NCBI GenBank assembly: GCA_022775005.1 | Contig: JALFJR010000070.1 | Coordinates: 1-64,000 of the forward strand | Reading direction: 5' to 3' | Source: Parabacteroides sp. | GTDB taxonomy: Bacteria; Bacteroidota; Bacteroidia; Bacteroidales; Tannerellaceae | DNA: 64,000 nt | In this document: positions 9,109 through 17,625 of the stretch, piece after piece | Position numbering within the stretch: the first letter of the stretch is position 1 | How the letters are laid out: each line of letters begins with the position of its first letter | Notes under the pieces: generated by a model | Told to the model about the DNA's origin: nothing | Databases searched by the model: none | Seen by the model: the letters and a program-made list of their open reading frames with translations, nothing else | Made by a program: the position numbers and the translations under genes

Positions 9109-10353
9109 CTATTCAAAGCGAATGCTCTTCGCCGGATCAATACGAGTGATCAAATAAGAGGGGCCTAACATCATGGCCATGGAGATCAGCAAAGTACCCA
9201 CATTGAGCAACAACCATGTCCCTATCCCCAAGTCAATAGGCACAGCCTCCAAATAATAGACGGCCGGGTCCAATTTCACAACCTGGAAATGACTTTGCAG
9301 CCAGCAACAGGCCAAGCCAATCACATTACCCCAGAACATTCCTTTTCCGATCAGGAAGAAGGAGACATACAAGAAAATCTCACGGATATGGCGGTTGGTT
9401 TCGCCCAAGGCTTTCAACATACCAATCATGTTGGTTCGCTCCAAGATAATGATCAACAAACCAGAGATCATCGTGAAGCCTGCCACAGCCAACATCAGCA
9501 CCAAGATGACAATCACATTGATGTCTAACACCTCCAACCAATTAAATATCATGGGGTTCAACTCCTTGATGGAACGGGTATAAAAGGTGTTTCCATTACG
9601 GTCTTGTCGTTCTGTCAGGTCAAAATAGAGCGTTTCAGCCACCTCATCCAGATGCGCATAGTCATCCACCTGTACCTCCAAACCGCCCACTTGGTCTGCC
9701 TCCCAACCATTCAAGCGACGCACTTGACGCAAATCGGCCATTACGAACAACTTATCATAGTCGATAAAGCCTGTCTCATAAACACCTACGATCTGGAACT
9801 TGCGGGCACGCACTTCATCTTGCACGAAATAGGTCAAAAACGTGCTATCTACGGCTAACCCCAAGAGATCGGCTTGATAGCGAGAAATCAACACCTCCGT
9901 AGAGGCCTTCTCTCCTGAAAAATCAGGCAATCGGCCTGCTTTGAGATTCGCTTGAAAGAAGGTCCAATCATACCCTTGATCTACCCCTTTCAAGACGATG
10001 CCTTGAAAATCTTGCGCCGTCTTCAAGATACCCAGCTTCGTGGCAAAGCGCTCCACATGACGTACACCGACAACACTATCCAAATGTGCCATCAGCGTAT
10101 CACTCACAGCAATAGCTTGTAGCTCATACGAGGAATTGCTATCAAAATTAGTAATCTGGATATGGGAGCCAAAACCGATCACCTTGTTTCGCACCTCCTT
10201 CTTAAAGCCAATGACAATGGCCACCGAAAGAAGCATTACAGCCAGCCCCAAGGCAATGCCAATCATGGCTATACGAACAGCAGGAGGGGTAACCTGCCGG
10301 CTCCCCTCCTTACTAAAATGTATCTTCCGTGCGATGAAAAGCGCTACATTCAT
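9109..10353 (-). CDS. ABC transporter permease, LolC/LolE-like (FtsX/MacB fold)
   Basis: 414 aa with the four-helix topology of the family: one membrane helix near residues 25-48, a long periplasmic MacB-core-type domain (about 50-270), and three C-terminal helices ('NVIVILVLMLAVAGFTMISG', then around 320 and 380). 'LERTNMIGMLKALGETNRHI' is the cytoplasmic coupling segment typical of lipoprotein-releasing permeases. It probably extracts lipoproteins from the inner membrane for the LolA carrier. Its ATPase is not adjacent. The ATG directly abuts the stop of the upstream aminotransferase (TAG-ATG), which implies translational coupling. Confidence 0.85.
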   Translation of the reverse strand: MNVALFIARKIHFSKEGSRQVTPPAVRIAMIGIALGLAVMLLSVAIVIGFKKEVRNKVIGFGSHIQITNFDSNSSYELQAIAVSDTLMAHLDSVVGVRHVERFATKLGILKTAQDFQGIVLKGVDQGYDWTFFQANLKAGRLPDFSGEKASTEVLISRYQADLLGLAVDSTFLTYFVQDEVRARKFQIVGVYETGFIDYDKLFVMADLRQVRRLNGWEADQVGGLEVQVDDYAHLDEVAETLYFDLTERQDRNGNTFYTRSIKELNPMIFNWLEVLDINVIVILVLMLAVAGFTMISGLLIIILERTNMIGMLKALGETNRHIREIFLYVSFFLIGKGMFWGNVIGLACCWLQSHFQVVKLDPAVYYLEAVPIDLGIGTWLLLNVGTLLISMAMMLGPSYLITRIDPAKSIRFE

Positions 10354-11553
10354 CTACATTGTTCTTCCGGGATAAGCTTCGAGGGCCCTCCGAAGCACGA
10401 TCAACGCTTTCGCCAAGTCCTCCTTCTTCAAGACATACGCCATACGCACCTCATTCTTACCCAAACCCGGTGTGGTGTAGAAACCAGAAGCAGGAGCCAT
10501 CATCACGGTCTGTCCTTCATACTCAAACTCACTCAAACACCAAGCACAGAACTTATCGGCATCATCCACAGGCAGTTTTGCTACTGTATAGAAGGCACCC
10601 ATCGGAATGGGCGAATAGCAACCGGGAATACGGTTCAATCCATCAATCAAAAACTTACGGCGCTCCACATATTCATTATATACCTCCAGCATATACTCTT
10701 CCGAGGTATCCAAAGAGGCTTCCGCAATGATCTGGCCAATCAAAGGCGGGCTTAAACGAGCTTGGCACCATTTCATGACATTCTCACGCACCATCTGATT
10801 CTTCGTAATCAAGGCACCAATACGGATACCACACTCACTATAACGCTTAGAGACCGAATCGACCAGCACCACATTATTCTCAATACCCGCCAAATGGAAA
10901 GCCGAGATATAGGGTGCCCCCGTGTAGCAAAACTCACGATAGACCTCATCCGAGAAGAGGAAAAGATCATATTTCTTCACCAAATCACGCAACTGGTTCA
11001 TCTCCTTCTGTGTATAGAGGTAACCTGTCGGGTTATTCGGATTACAGATCAGGATGGCTTTTGTGCGAGGTGTAATCAACTCCTCGAAACGCTCAAAAGA
11101 AGGCAAAGCAAATCCTTCTTCGATGGTAGAAGGAATGGTTTTAATCACCGCACCACTGGAAATAGCGAATGCCATATAATTGGCATAAGCTGGCTCAGGA
11201 ACAATAATTTCATCACCCGGATCCAAGCAGGCCATAAAAGAGAAGAAAACGGCCTCCGAACCTCCCGACGTGATAATAATGTCATCAGCAGAAACATGGA
11301 TATTGAACTTGTCGTAATATTTGACCAGTTTCTCTCGAAAACTACGAATGCCTTCACTGGGAGAATACTCCAACACCTTCCGATCAATAGCACGCATCGC
11401 CTCCAAGGCAATGTCTGGAGTGGGCAGATCAGGCTGACCGATATTTAAATGATACACCTTGATTCCCTTCGCTTTGGCTTTGTTGGCCAGCGGCACCAAT
11501 TTTCGAATAGGAGAAGCCGGCATATCGACTCCTCGTTGTGAAATGTTAGGCAT
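10354..11553 (-). CDS. Pyridoxal-phosphate aminotransferase, class I/II (AspC-like)
   Basis: 399 aa, fold-type I. 'HLNIGQPDLPTP' (residues 36-47), the 'ITSGGSEAVFF' cofactor-binding loop, 'ICNPNNPTGYLYT' and the Schiff-base lysine in 'SVSKRYSECGIRIG' (Lys236) are all present. Substrate is uncertain; the family includes aspartate, aromatic and alanine aminotransferases. It is the first gene of the aminotransferase-permease-vsr unit. A minus-strand TATCTTCG element at 11582-11589, about 30 bases upstream, is a probable promoter. Confidence 0.88.
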   Translation of the reverse strand: MPNISQRGVDMPASPIRKLVPLANKAKAKGIKVYHLNIGQPDLPTPDIALEAMRAIDRKVLEYSPSEGIRSFREKLVKYYDKFNIHVSADDIIITSGGSEAVFFSFMACLDPGDEIIVPEPAYANYMAFAISSGAVIKTIPSTIEEGFALPSFERFEELITPRTKAILICNPNNPTGYLYTQKEMNQLRDLVKKYDLFLFSDEVYREFCYTGAPYISAFHLAGIENNVVLVDSVSKRYSECGIRIGALITKNQMVRENVMKWCQARLSPPLIGQIIAEASLDTSEEYMLEVYNEYVERRKFLIDGLNRIPGCYSPIPMGAFYTVAKLPVDDADKFCAWCLSEFEYEGQTVMMAPASGFYTTPGLGKNEVRMAYVLKKEDLAKALIVLRRALEAYPGRTM

Positions 11554-11674
11554 TACTATCTATTTGTTTGTTAAATCGTCGCGAAGATAACAATTTTTCC
11601 TACAAAATGGCGAAAAAAATCCCGCTCCTCCCTATCTCCAGGGAAAAGCAGGACTACACACGCTTATTTATTGA

Positions 11675-12067
11675 TCACTTACTCACGTTATCTGCCAAAT
11701 AGACATCAGGCAAAGTCTGATAACCTAATGAACGATTGTTGTTGTTCGTGATGTTCAGCAACGTCACGTATTTGCGGTATTGCTCCGGGGTCAAAGCCTG
11801 CTTCATCAATTTCAGATTGCCATAAACCGCCTCATAACGTTTCTGGTCTTGCTTCTTGGCACATGCTCTCGCACTCTCCTCCTGCTTCTCAATGAAGTAA
11901 GCATTAATCTCTGCTACTTCTGCGATCTGCGTAGAGGTCAATTGCAAATAGTTAGCCAGCTTGCCCGTACTTACAATGAACGGCTCTCGACTCAAACTCG
12001 GTCTCTGCGCAAAACTTGCTGTCGCACACATACACAAAACAGCGACAATAAACCCAAACTTTCTCAT
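11675..12067 (-). CDS. Small secreted protein with LTxxQ-like motifs
   Basis: 130 aa with a signal peptide ending at about residue 20 (SFAQ). The mature part is helical, with 'LTSTQIAEVAEIN' and 'LTPEQYRKYVTLLN', which resembles the LTxxQ helices of Spy/CpxP-type periplasmic proteins. This is pattern similarity, not a proven family assignment. It is a clear paralogue of the neighbour at 12144-12530 (same 'LQLT..Q...VAEINAYF', 'NLKLMK..LT.EQY.KYV.L.N' framework). It probably shares the neighbour's transcript, with a 76-bp gap made of TTTAGG-like repeats. Confidence 0.7.
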   Translation of the reverse strand: MRKFGFIVAVLCMCATASFAQRPSLSREPFIVSTGKLANYLQLTSTQIAEVAEINAYFIEKQEESARACAKKQDQKRYEAVYGNLKLMKQALTPEQYRKYVTLLNITNNNNRSLGYQTLPDVYLADNVSK

Positions 12068-12111
12068 AGTCGTAAACTTAAAAACCTAAACCTAAACTTA
12101 AAAACCTAAAC
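12068..12111. repeat. TTTAGG-like leader repeats between the two paralogues
   Basis: The plus strand reads as alternating AAACCT and AAACTTAAA blocks (12075-12111). On the coding strand this is TTTAGG and TTTAAG repeated directly before the ATG at 12067. A shorter version of the same pattern (12541-12565) precedes the paralogue starting at 12530. Confidence 0.7.
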
Positions 12112-12143
12112 TGTATAAAAAATGAATCTTCTTGCCTTAAAAC

Positions 12144-12530
12144 CTACTTCTCAGCCAAATATGCCTCCAAGTCAGGACTGGAGATCGCTTTCGGTTGATT
12201 AGCACGTGTCACATTGATCAACGCTACGTACTTGCCGTATTGCTCTTTCGTCAACGTACGCTTCATCAACTTCAGGTTGCAGAGCAAAGCTTTCTGCACC
12301 TCCTCCGCCCGATCGCTTTGGCTCAACGCCTCCGCAGACAACGGTTGACCCAACTGGCCCTCGAAATACGCATTGATCTCTGCTACCTCAGGAGCCTGCG
12401 CCTCTGTCAACTGTAAATACTTACTCAATCGCTCGAAGCTTGTTTGATTAGCTCCTCTTCCCTCTTGAGCAAAGCTCGTGGTTGCACCCATCATCAATGC
12501 AACAGCTACACATAAACCTAAACGTCTCAT
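12144..12530 (-). CDS. Small secreted protein with LTxxQ-like motifs (paralogue)
   Basis: 128 aa, signal peptide to about residue 21 (TSFAQ). It contains 'LQLTEAQAPEVAEINAYF' and 'LTKEQYGKYVALIN', matching its downstream paralogue closely. No catalytic motif. It is likely a periplasmic helical protein; function unknown. Its leader contains a 7-bp hairpin (AATGCGT 12572-12578 / ACGCATT 12585-12591), and a TATCTTTG promoter element lies at 12618-12625. Confidence 0.7.
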   Translation of the reverse strand: MRRLGLCVAVALMMGATTSFAQEGRGANQTSFERLSKYLQLTEAQAPEVAEINAYFEGQLGQPLSAEALSQSDRAEEVQKALLCNLKLMKRTLTKEQYGKYVALINVTRANQPKAISSPDLEAYLAEK

Positions 12531-12617
12531 AATGCCTTAAAACTTTAAACCTAAACTAAACCTTAACTTCGAATGCGTCGTTTAACGCATTGTCTTTACT
12601 CTTTCTTTTTGTTGATG

Positions 12618-12625
12618 CAAAGATA
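12618..12625 (-). promoter_or_regulatory. -7 promoter element for the LTxxQ-like gene pair
   Basis: Minus-strand TATCTTTG, an exact TAnnTTTG match. It would give a leader of about 80 bases that includes the 7-bp hairpin and the TTTAGG-like repeats. The remainder of 12626-12785 shows no gene. Confidence 0.6.
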
Positions 12626-12785
12626 TGCGTATGTTTTAAAACATTGTTCTTCGATACAGTTAATAAGTGCTAATCATTTGCAGATTTGATATTGATCAAG
12701 CAAAATGGACGACATTATGAAACACGTATTACGTTTTTACTACCAAAACAGCCGCAAAATGCTTATTTTGGCAAAAATTAGTAAG

Positions 12786-14672
12786 CTATACATACTCGCT
12801 AAGCTCCAACCAACGCATAGTTTTCTCATCAATCTCTTCCATAAGGGTAGCGATTCGGTTGGATTTAGCTAACAAATCGTCAGGAGAGAGCGTACCGCTA
12901 CTCATCGCCGTTTCTAAATCGGCCTTTTCTTGCTCCAAACGAGGGATCTTCTCCTCCAATGCCTCAAACTCCTTGCGCTCTTTGAAAGTGAGCTTCTTTT
13001 TTTGCTCCGTCGTGACGCGACAATTTTTCTCTGGCGTGGTAGCAACATTTTTAGCTTGAGAAGCAGCCTCAGCCTCCTTCGCCAACTGATCTTGTATGGC
13101 CTTCCATTCCCGATATTGTGAATAGTTGCCAGGGAAATCCTTAATATCGGCTTGCCCACGGAACACCAGCAGGTGATCTACAACCTTATCCATGAAGTAA
13201 CGGTCGTGAGAGACAATGATCACACATCCCTTGAAGTTGCGCAGGTATTCCTCTAAGACATTCAGCGTTACAATATCCAAGTCATTGGTTGGCTCATCGA
13301 GCACCAAGAAGTTGGGACTTCGCATCAAGACGGTACACAGATACAACCGACGTTTCTCACCGCCACTCAGCTTATAGACGTAATTATGTTGCTTGTCGGG
13401 CGTAAAGAGGAAATAACTCAAGAATTGTGATACGCCCAATTTTTGTCCGTTGCCTAAATCAACATACTCCGCAATGGCCTGCACCACATCGATCACCTTC
13501 ATCTGCTCATCGAACTGCAAACCCTCTTGGCTATAATAGCCAAAACGTACGGTTTCACCCACATCAAAGTGGCCACTATCCGGAGCCACCTCTCCCATCA
13601 ACATTCTAATAAAGGTAGATTTGCCGGTACCATTGTTACCCACAATACCCAATTTCTCATAGCGGGCAAAGATATAATTGAAATCTTCCGTAATCTTCAA
13701 GTCATCAAAACGCTTCGAAACATGCACCGCCTCAAAGATCTTCGAACCGATATAAGAGGCTTTCACATCTAAGTTTACCTGTCCGACCTCTCGTTGCTGC
13801 TTGGCCCGCTTCTCCAATTCATAATAGGCATCAATACGGTACTTTGCTTTCGTACCTCTCGCCTGCGGTTGACGACGCATCCAATCCAGTTCCTTACGCA
13901 ACAGGTTGTTCGCCCGCTCCACATCCGCATTGATCGCCTCGATACGCTCTTGGCGCTTCTCCAAATAATAACTATAATTACCTTTATAAGAATAGATTTG
14001 CTGGCGATCGATCTCCAAGATCTCACTGCAAACCCGATCCAAGAAATAGCGATCATGGGTTACCATCAAGATGCTGATCGTCGAGCGACTCAAATAATCC
14101 TCTAACCACTCGGTCATCTCTAAATCCAAATGGTTAGTAGGCTCATCCAAGATGATCAACTCCGGATCCGTGATCAAGACATTCGCCAAGGCCACCCGCT
14201 TCAACTGTCCACCAGAAAGTTCCTTGATCTTCTGATCGAAGTTATGAATCTTCAATTCTCCCAAGATCTGCTTCGCCCGCTGCTCATAATCCCAAGCCTT
14301 CAGGCTGTCCATACGAGTCAATAATTCCTCCAACCGGCTGTGGTCACCTTGCTCCATCGCCTCCTCATAGTCCGCTATCAGCTGAACCGTCTCATTGGTA
14401 GAATAGAAGCAGGCCTGCAACACGGTCAGTTCTTCTGGGTACGAGGGAGATTGCTCCAGATAACCGACCCGCAAGTCTTTACGAAACACCACCTCGCCGG
14501 AATCGTAGTCTTCCTTCCCTGCGATTATATTTAATAAGGTAGTCTTACCCGATCCATTCTTGGCGATCAAACCGATTTTCTGCCCTTGGGCAACACCGAA
14601 TGTAATGTTCTCGAAGAGGACCAAATCACCAAAGCTCTTGGTCAATCTATCTATCTGAAGGTAGCTAATCAT
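12786..14672 (-). CDS. ABC-F family ATPase (Uup/EttA-like)
   Basis: 628 aa starting at the ATG at 14672; a GTG at 14696 is in frame but lies inside the promoter element, so it is rejected. Two ATPase modules are fused without membrane segments: Walker A 'AKNGSGKTT' (about 34-42) and signature 'LSGGQLKR' (about 151), then Walker A 'GNNGTGKST' (about 343) and signature 'LSGGEKRR' (about 435). Both carry 'LDEPTNHLD/NDLD' Walker B. A linker rich in Arg/Lys separates them, and the C-terminus is a predicted coiled coil ('EALEEKIPRLEQEKADLETA'). These proteins act on ribosomes (translation factor or antibiotic protection) or, for Uup, in DNA-related processes. Confidence 0.93.
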   Translation of the reverse strand: MISYLQIDRLTKSFGDLVLFENITFGVAQGQKIGLIAKNGSGKTTLLNIIAGKEDYDSGEVVFRKDLRVGYLEQSPSYPEELTVLQACFYSTNETVQLIADYEEAMEQGDHSRLEELLTRMDSLKAWDYEQRAKQILGELKIHNFDQKIKELSGGQLKRVALANVLITDPELIILDEPTNHLDLEMTEWLEDYLSRSTISILMVTHDRYFLDRVCSEILEIDRQQIYSYKGNYSYYLEKRQERIEAINADVERANNLLRKELDWMRRQPQARGTKAKYRIDAYYELEKRAKQQREVGQVNLDVKASYIGSKIFEAVHVSKRFDDLKITEDFNYIFARYEKLGIVGNNGTGKSTFIRMLMGEVAPDSGHFDVGETVRFGYYSQEGLQFDEQMKVIDVVQAIAEYVDLGNGQKLGVSQFLSYFLFTPDKQHNYVYKLSGGEKRRLYLCTVLMRSPNFLVLDEPTNDLDIVTLNVLEEYLRNFKGCVIIVSHDRYFMDKVVDHLLVFRGQADIKDFPGNYSQYREWKAIQDQLAKEAEAASQAKNVATTPEKNCRVTTEQKKKLTFKERKEFEALEEKIPRLEQEKADLETAMSSGTLSPDDLLAKSNRIATLMEEIDEKTMRWLELSEYV

Positions 14673-14695
14673 TATTTCAAAACTATATACACGCA

Positions 14696-14703
14696 CAAAA
14701 GTA
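14696..14703 (-). promoter_or_regulatory. -7 promoter element for the ABC-F gene
   Basis: Minus-strand TACTTTTG (TAnnTTTG), 23 bases from the ATG at 14672. It is divergent from the hypF promoter 54 bases away. Confidence 0.65.
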
Positions 14704-14756
14704 GCGTTTTTCTGCGATACGGGCGGATTATCCTCTAAAAACCCAAAACTTTTTTG

Positions 14757-14764
14757 TACGTTTG
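14757..14764 (+). promoter_or_regulatory. -7 promoter element for hypF
   Basis: TACGTTTG, an exact TAnnTTTG match, ending only 4 bases before the ATG at 14769. Transcription would start at or within a few bases of the start codon, giving a (near-)leaderless mRNA. Confidence 0.65.
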
Positions 14765-14768
14765 CAGT

Positions 14769-17051
14769 ATGGCAAAAAACAAAGTGTACGCATTAACCGT
14801 TCGTGGTTTGGTACAAGGTGTCGGCTTTCGCTCCTTTATTTACCGCATCGCATGTGAATTAGGATTAAAAGGATCTGTCGCATACGCACAACAAGGCATC
14901 CGCCTCTTAGTAGCCGCCTCTCCGGAAGAACGAGACCTTTTAATCAATCGCATACGCACTGAGCATCCCTTTGCCGCTACCATTACACAACTCACCTACG
15001 AATGTACACCATTAGACGAGGACGATTTTGATCAGTTTACCATTCAGTCAAATTATGCGACACCGGAGGCCGAAACCCAAGTGCCCCCCGACATCGCAGT
15101 TTGTCCCGATTGTTTACGCGATAGACAGACGCAATCTCATCGCCTCAACAATCCTTTTGTCAATTGCGCCCATTGCGGCCCTCGTTTCTCAATCACCAAG
15201 GCTTTGCCTTACGAGCGTTCACAGACTACGTTAGCTGATTTTCCACTTTGTTCCACCTGCCAAAGCGAATACAACGACCTACGTAACCGTCATTTTTGGG
15301 CACAACCGATCGGCTGCAATCAATGCGGCCCCCATTATTATGCGACTTACCAAGAGAGCATGATCACGGATTATGAGGAGTTATTGCGGTTGTCCGCACA
15401 CTTGTTGCTCAAGGGAGAAGTCGTTGCATTCAAGGGTTTAGGAGGTTATTATTTGGTATGTGATGCCACACAAGAATCAGCCGTAGAGCATATCCGCCAT
15501 TTAAAACAGCAGAAACGAAAGCCTTTCGCAGTTATGTTTCGCGACTTAGACCACCTAAAGGTCTATGCTTATACCGAGCCGATGGAAGAGCAATGCTTAA
15601 CTTCTTGGCGACGTCCGATCGTATTGCTTCGTCAACGAGGGAATTTAGCGACCTCCGTCAATCCAGGAATGCATACCTTAGGCGGCTTACTGCCCTATCT
15701 GCCGATCCACTATGATTGGTTCTCTCGCACAGGACTGCCAGCCTTGGTCATGACCCGTATCAACGAACGAAATCTACCCATTCGTATAGACACATCAACT
15801 ATAGAGGCAGATTGGAGCGAAGAGGTAGCTCTATGGCTTCATCATAACCTACCGATCTATAATCGAGTAGAAGACTCCATCTTACAGGTATGTGGTGGAC
15901 AACCCTGTATGCTCCGCCTATCCAAGGGTTATGTGCCGGAGCCGCTCTTTGTAGATACCCAAACAGAAGGCATTTTAGCGTTCGGAGCTGAACGCTCCTG
16001 TACCATCGCTTTAGGCAAAGGGGATACCATCCTCACCAGTCCTTTTTTGGGAGAGATCACCCATCGAGGAACTACCCGTTACTACAAAGAGACTTTGGCA
16101 CATTTGGAAACCCTTTTCCATTTCACCCCTGTACAATTGGTTTGTGACGCAGATCCCGATTACATCTCCAGTCAAGAGGCGGAACACCGGGCCATCTCAC
16201 AGGCTTTACCGCTCTTGCGTGTACAACATCATCATGCCCATGCGGTAGCCTGCATGGCTGAATACGATTTACGAGAGCCTGTCATCGCTTTGGTGATGGA
16301 CGACCAAGGATTAGGAGAAGATGGTACAGAATGGGGTGGTGAGTTTTTGCATTGTGATCGCAGACGTTCCCAACGATTGGCTCATTTTGAGTCTATTCCT
16401 CTTCCTGGAGGAGAACCCATCGAGCCTTGGAGAATGGCGGTAGCCTACCTTTGGCACTATTTCCAAGAAGAGCCTGAAGGTATGCCCTACCCAACCGATT
16501 TTATCAACCGAATTGGAAGAGAAAAACTAAGCCGTGTAGAGCGTACATTGGAGGAGGGAACAAGCCAACGCAGTGCCTCTGCGGGAAGATTGCTGGATGC
16601 CATCTCTTCTCTTTTAGGCATTTGTGATGTAGCCACATACCGCAATGAGGCCGCTATCCTTTTGGAACAAACAGCACTGAGCGAACGGAACGCCTACGCC
16701 TATCCTCTTTCAGCGGAAGGCAATGAGATCTCTTTCCGTCCACTATTTGAAGCCTTACTGCATGACATAGCCAATAATGTACCCACCTCACTATTAGCAG
16801 CCCGCTTCCATACGACATTAGCCACCTTGTTGTTGCAAAAGACACGTCTGCTAATTCGAAGAACGAAAACGAAACAGGTAGTCCTCTCGGGCACCTGCTT
16901 CCAGAATAAACTGTTGACAGAAACTGTCCGCAAACAGTTTCAAGCCGCAGGGATCCGTCTGTACATTCCACAACGTATCCCTTGCAACGACAGTGGTATT
17001 GCCGTTGGGCAACTTACTATCGCAGCCGCCCAACGAGAACAAAAGGCCTAA
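14769..17051 (+). CDS. hypF: Carbamoyltransferase HypF, [NiFe]-hydrogenase maturation
   Basis: 760 aa from the ATG at 14769. HypF uses carbamoyl phosphate and ATP to make the thiocarbamate on HypE that becomes the CN ligands of the hydrogenase iron. Domain order: acylphosphatase-like (residues 5-90, 'VQGVGFRSF'), two zinc fingers ('CPDC...CAHCGPRFS' and 'CSTC...GCNQCGPHY', about 115-195), YrdC-like (about 200-380), and Kae1-like C-terminal domain with the metal-binding 'HHHAHAVACMAEY' (about 487). Length is normal. No other hyp gene or hydrogenase subunit is nearby. It is convergent with the TlpA-like gene, separated by 1 bp. Confidence 0.95.
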   Translation: MAKNKVYALTVRGLVQGVGFRSFIYRIACELGLKGSVAYAQQGIRLLVAASPEERDLLINRIRTEHPFAATITQLTYECTPLDEDDFDQFTIQSNYATPEAETQVPPDIAVCPDCLRDRQTQSHRLNNPFVNCAHCGPRFSITKALPYERSQTTLADFPLCSTCQSEYNDLRNRHFWAQPIGCNQCGPHYYATYQESMITDYEELLRLSAHLLLKGEVVAFKGLGGYYLVCDATQESAVEHIRHLKQQKRKPFAVMFRDLDHLKVYAYTEPMEEQCLTSWRRPIVLLRQRGNLATSVNPGMHTLGGLLPYLPIHYDWFSRTGLPALVMTRINERNLPIRIDTSTIEADWSEEVALWLHHNLPIYNRVEDSILQVCGGQPCMLRLSKGYVPEPLFVDTQTEGILAFGAERSCTIALGKGDTILTSPFLGEITHRGTTRYYKETLAHLETLFHFTPVQLVCDADPDYISSQEAEHRAISQALPLLRVQHHHAHAVACMAEYDLREPVIALVMDDQGLGEDGTEWGGEFLHCDRRRSQRLAHFESIPLPGGEPIEPWRMAVAYLWHYFQEEPEGMPYPTDFINRIGREKLSRVERTLEEGTSQRSASAGRLLDAISSLLGICDVATYRNEAAILLEQTALSERNAYAYPLSAEGNEISFRPLFEALLHDIANNVPTSLLAARFHTTLATLLLQKTRLLIRRTKTKQVVLSGTCFQNKLLTETVRKQFQAAGIRLYIPQRIPCNDSGIAVGQLTIAAAQREQKA

Positions 17052-17052
17052 A

Positions 17053-17577
17053 TCAACGCAAGGTTTGCTCAATGAATTGCATCAACTCCGCAAACTCCTC
17101 TTCAGTATAACCTTTGGTGGCCCGAATGACCTTCCCCTCCTTGTCAAACAAATAGCTACGAGGGATCAGACTTTGTGCAAAAGCGGCATAAATCGACCGG
17201 TTCTTATCGGGATAGAGCGGGAATGTGAAGCCCTTCTTCTCATTATACTTCGCCAACTCCACCTCATCGTGCTCACGACCAACCACAACCAACGCAAACT
17301 GATCGTTGTCTTTATACTTGGGCCACAAAATCTCTTGTACCGCAGCCAGTTCCTTCTGACAAGGAGGACACCAAGTGGCAAAGAAGTTAACCAAGACCAC
17401 CTTGCCTTTGAGTTGATCTGCCGACAGAAGAGTCTCTCCCTTATCCGACAGGACACGAAAAGCAGGCATCGCATCGCCTACCTTTACTACATCGGCCTCC
17501 TGTGCCTGACCGATCCATGCGATCAACGCCATCAGGGTAATCGCTAAAAAAGTTCTGAGTTTTGAATTTCGAATCAT
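17053..17577 (-). CDS. TlpA/ResA-type thioredoxin-like protein
   Basis: 174 aa from the ATG at 17577, which places a signal peptide/anchor at residues 1-25 ('LAITLMALIAWIGQAQ'); an upstream in-frame start at 17622 would add 15 unlikely residues. AhpC/TSA-thioredoxin fold with 'VVLVNFFATWCPPCQKE' and a CxxC redox pair (CPPC, about residues 69-72), plus cis-Pro 'LIPRSYLFD'. It probably reduces or exchanges disulfides in the periplasm, for example in cytochrome c maturation. It follows mltG by 48 bp on the same strand. Confidence 0.88.
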   Translation of the reverse strand: MIRNSKLRTFLAITLMALIAWIGQAQEADVVKVGDAMPAFRVLSDKGETLLSADQLKGKVVLVNFFATWCPPCQKELAAVQEILWPKYKDNDQFALVVVGREHDEVELAKYNEKKGFTFPLYPDKNRSIYAAFAQSLIPRSYLFDKEGKVIRATKGYTEEEFAELMQFIEQTLR

Positions 17578-17625
17578 ACAGCAAAAAAATATTTCATCAA
17601 CTATCCATAAATTTTTCATCAACTA

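Noticed and set aside
12068..12111. True telomeric repeat or contig end
   Set aside because: The repeat is short, degenerate and lies between two oriented genes on continuous sequence.
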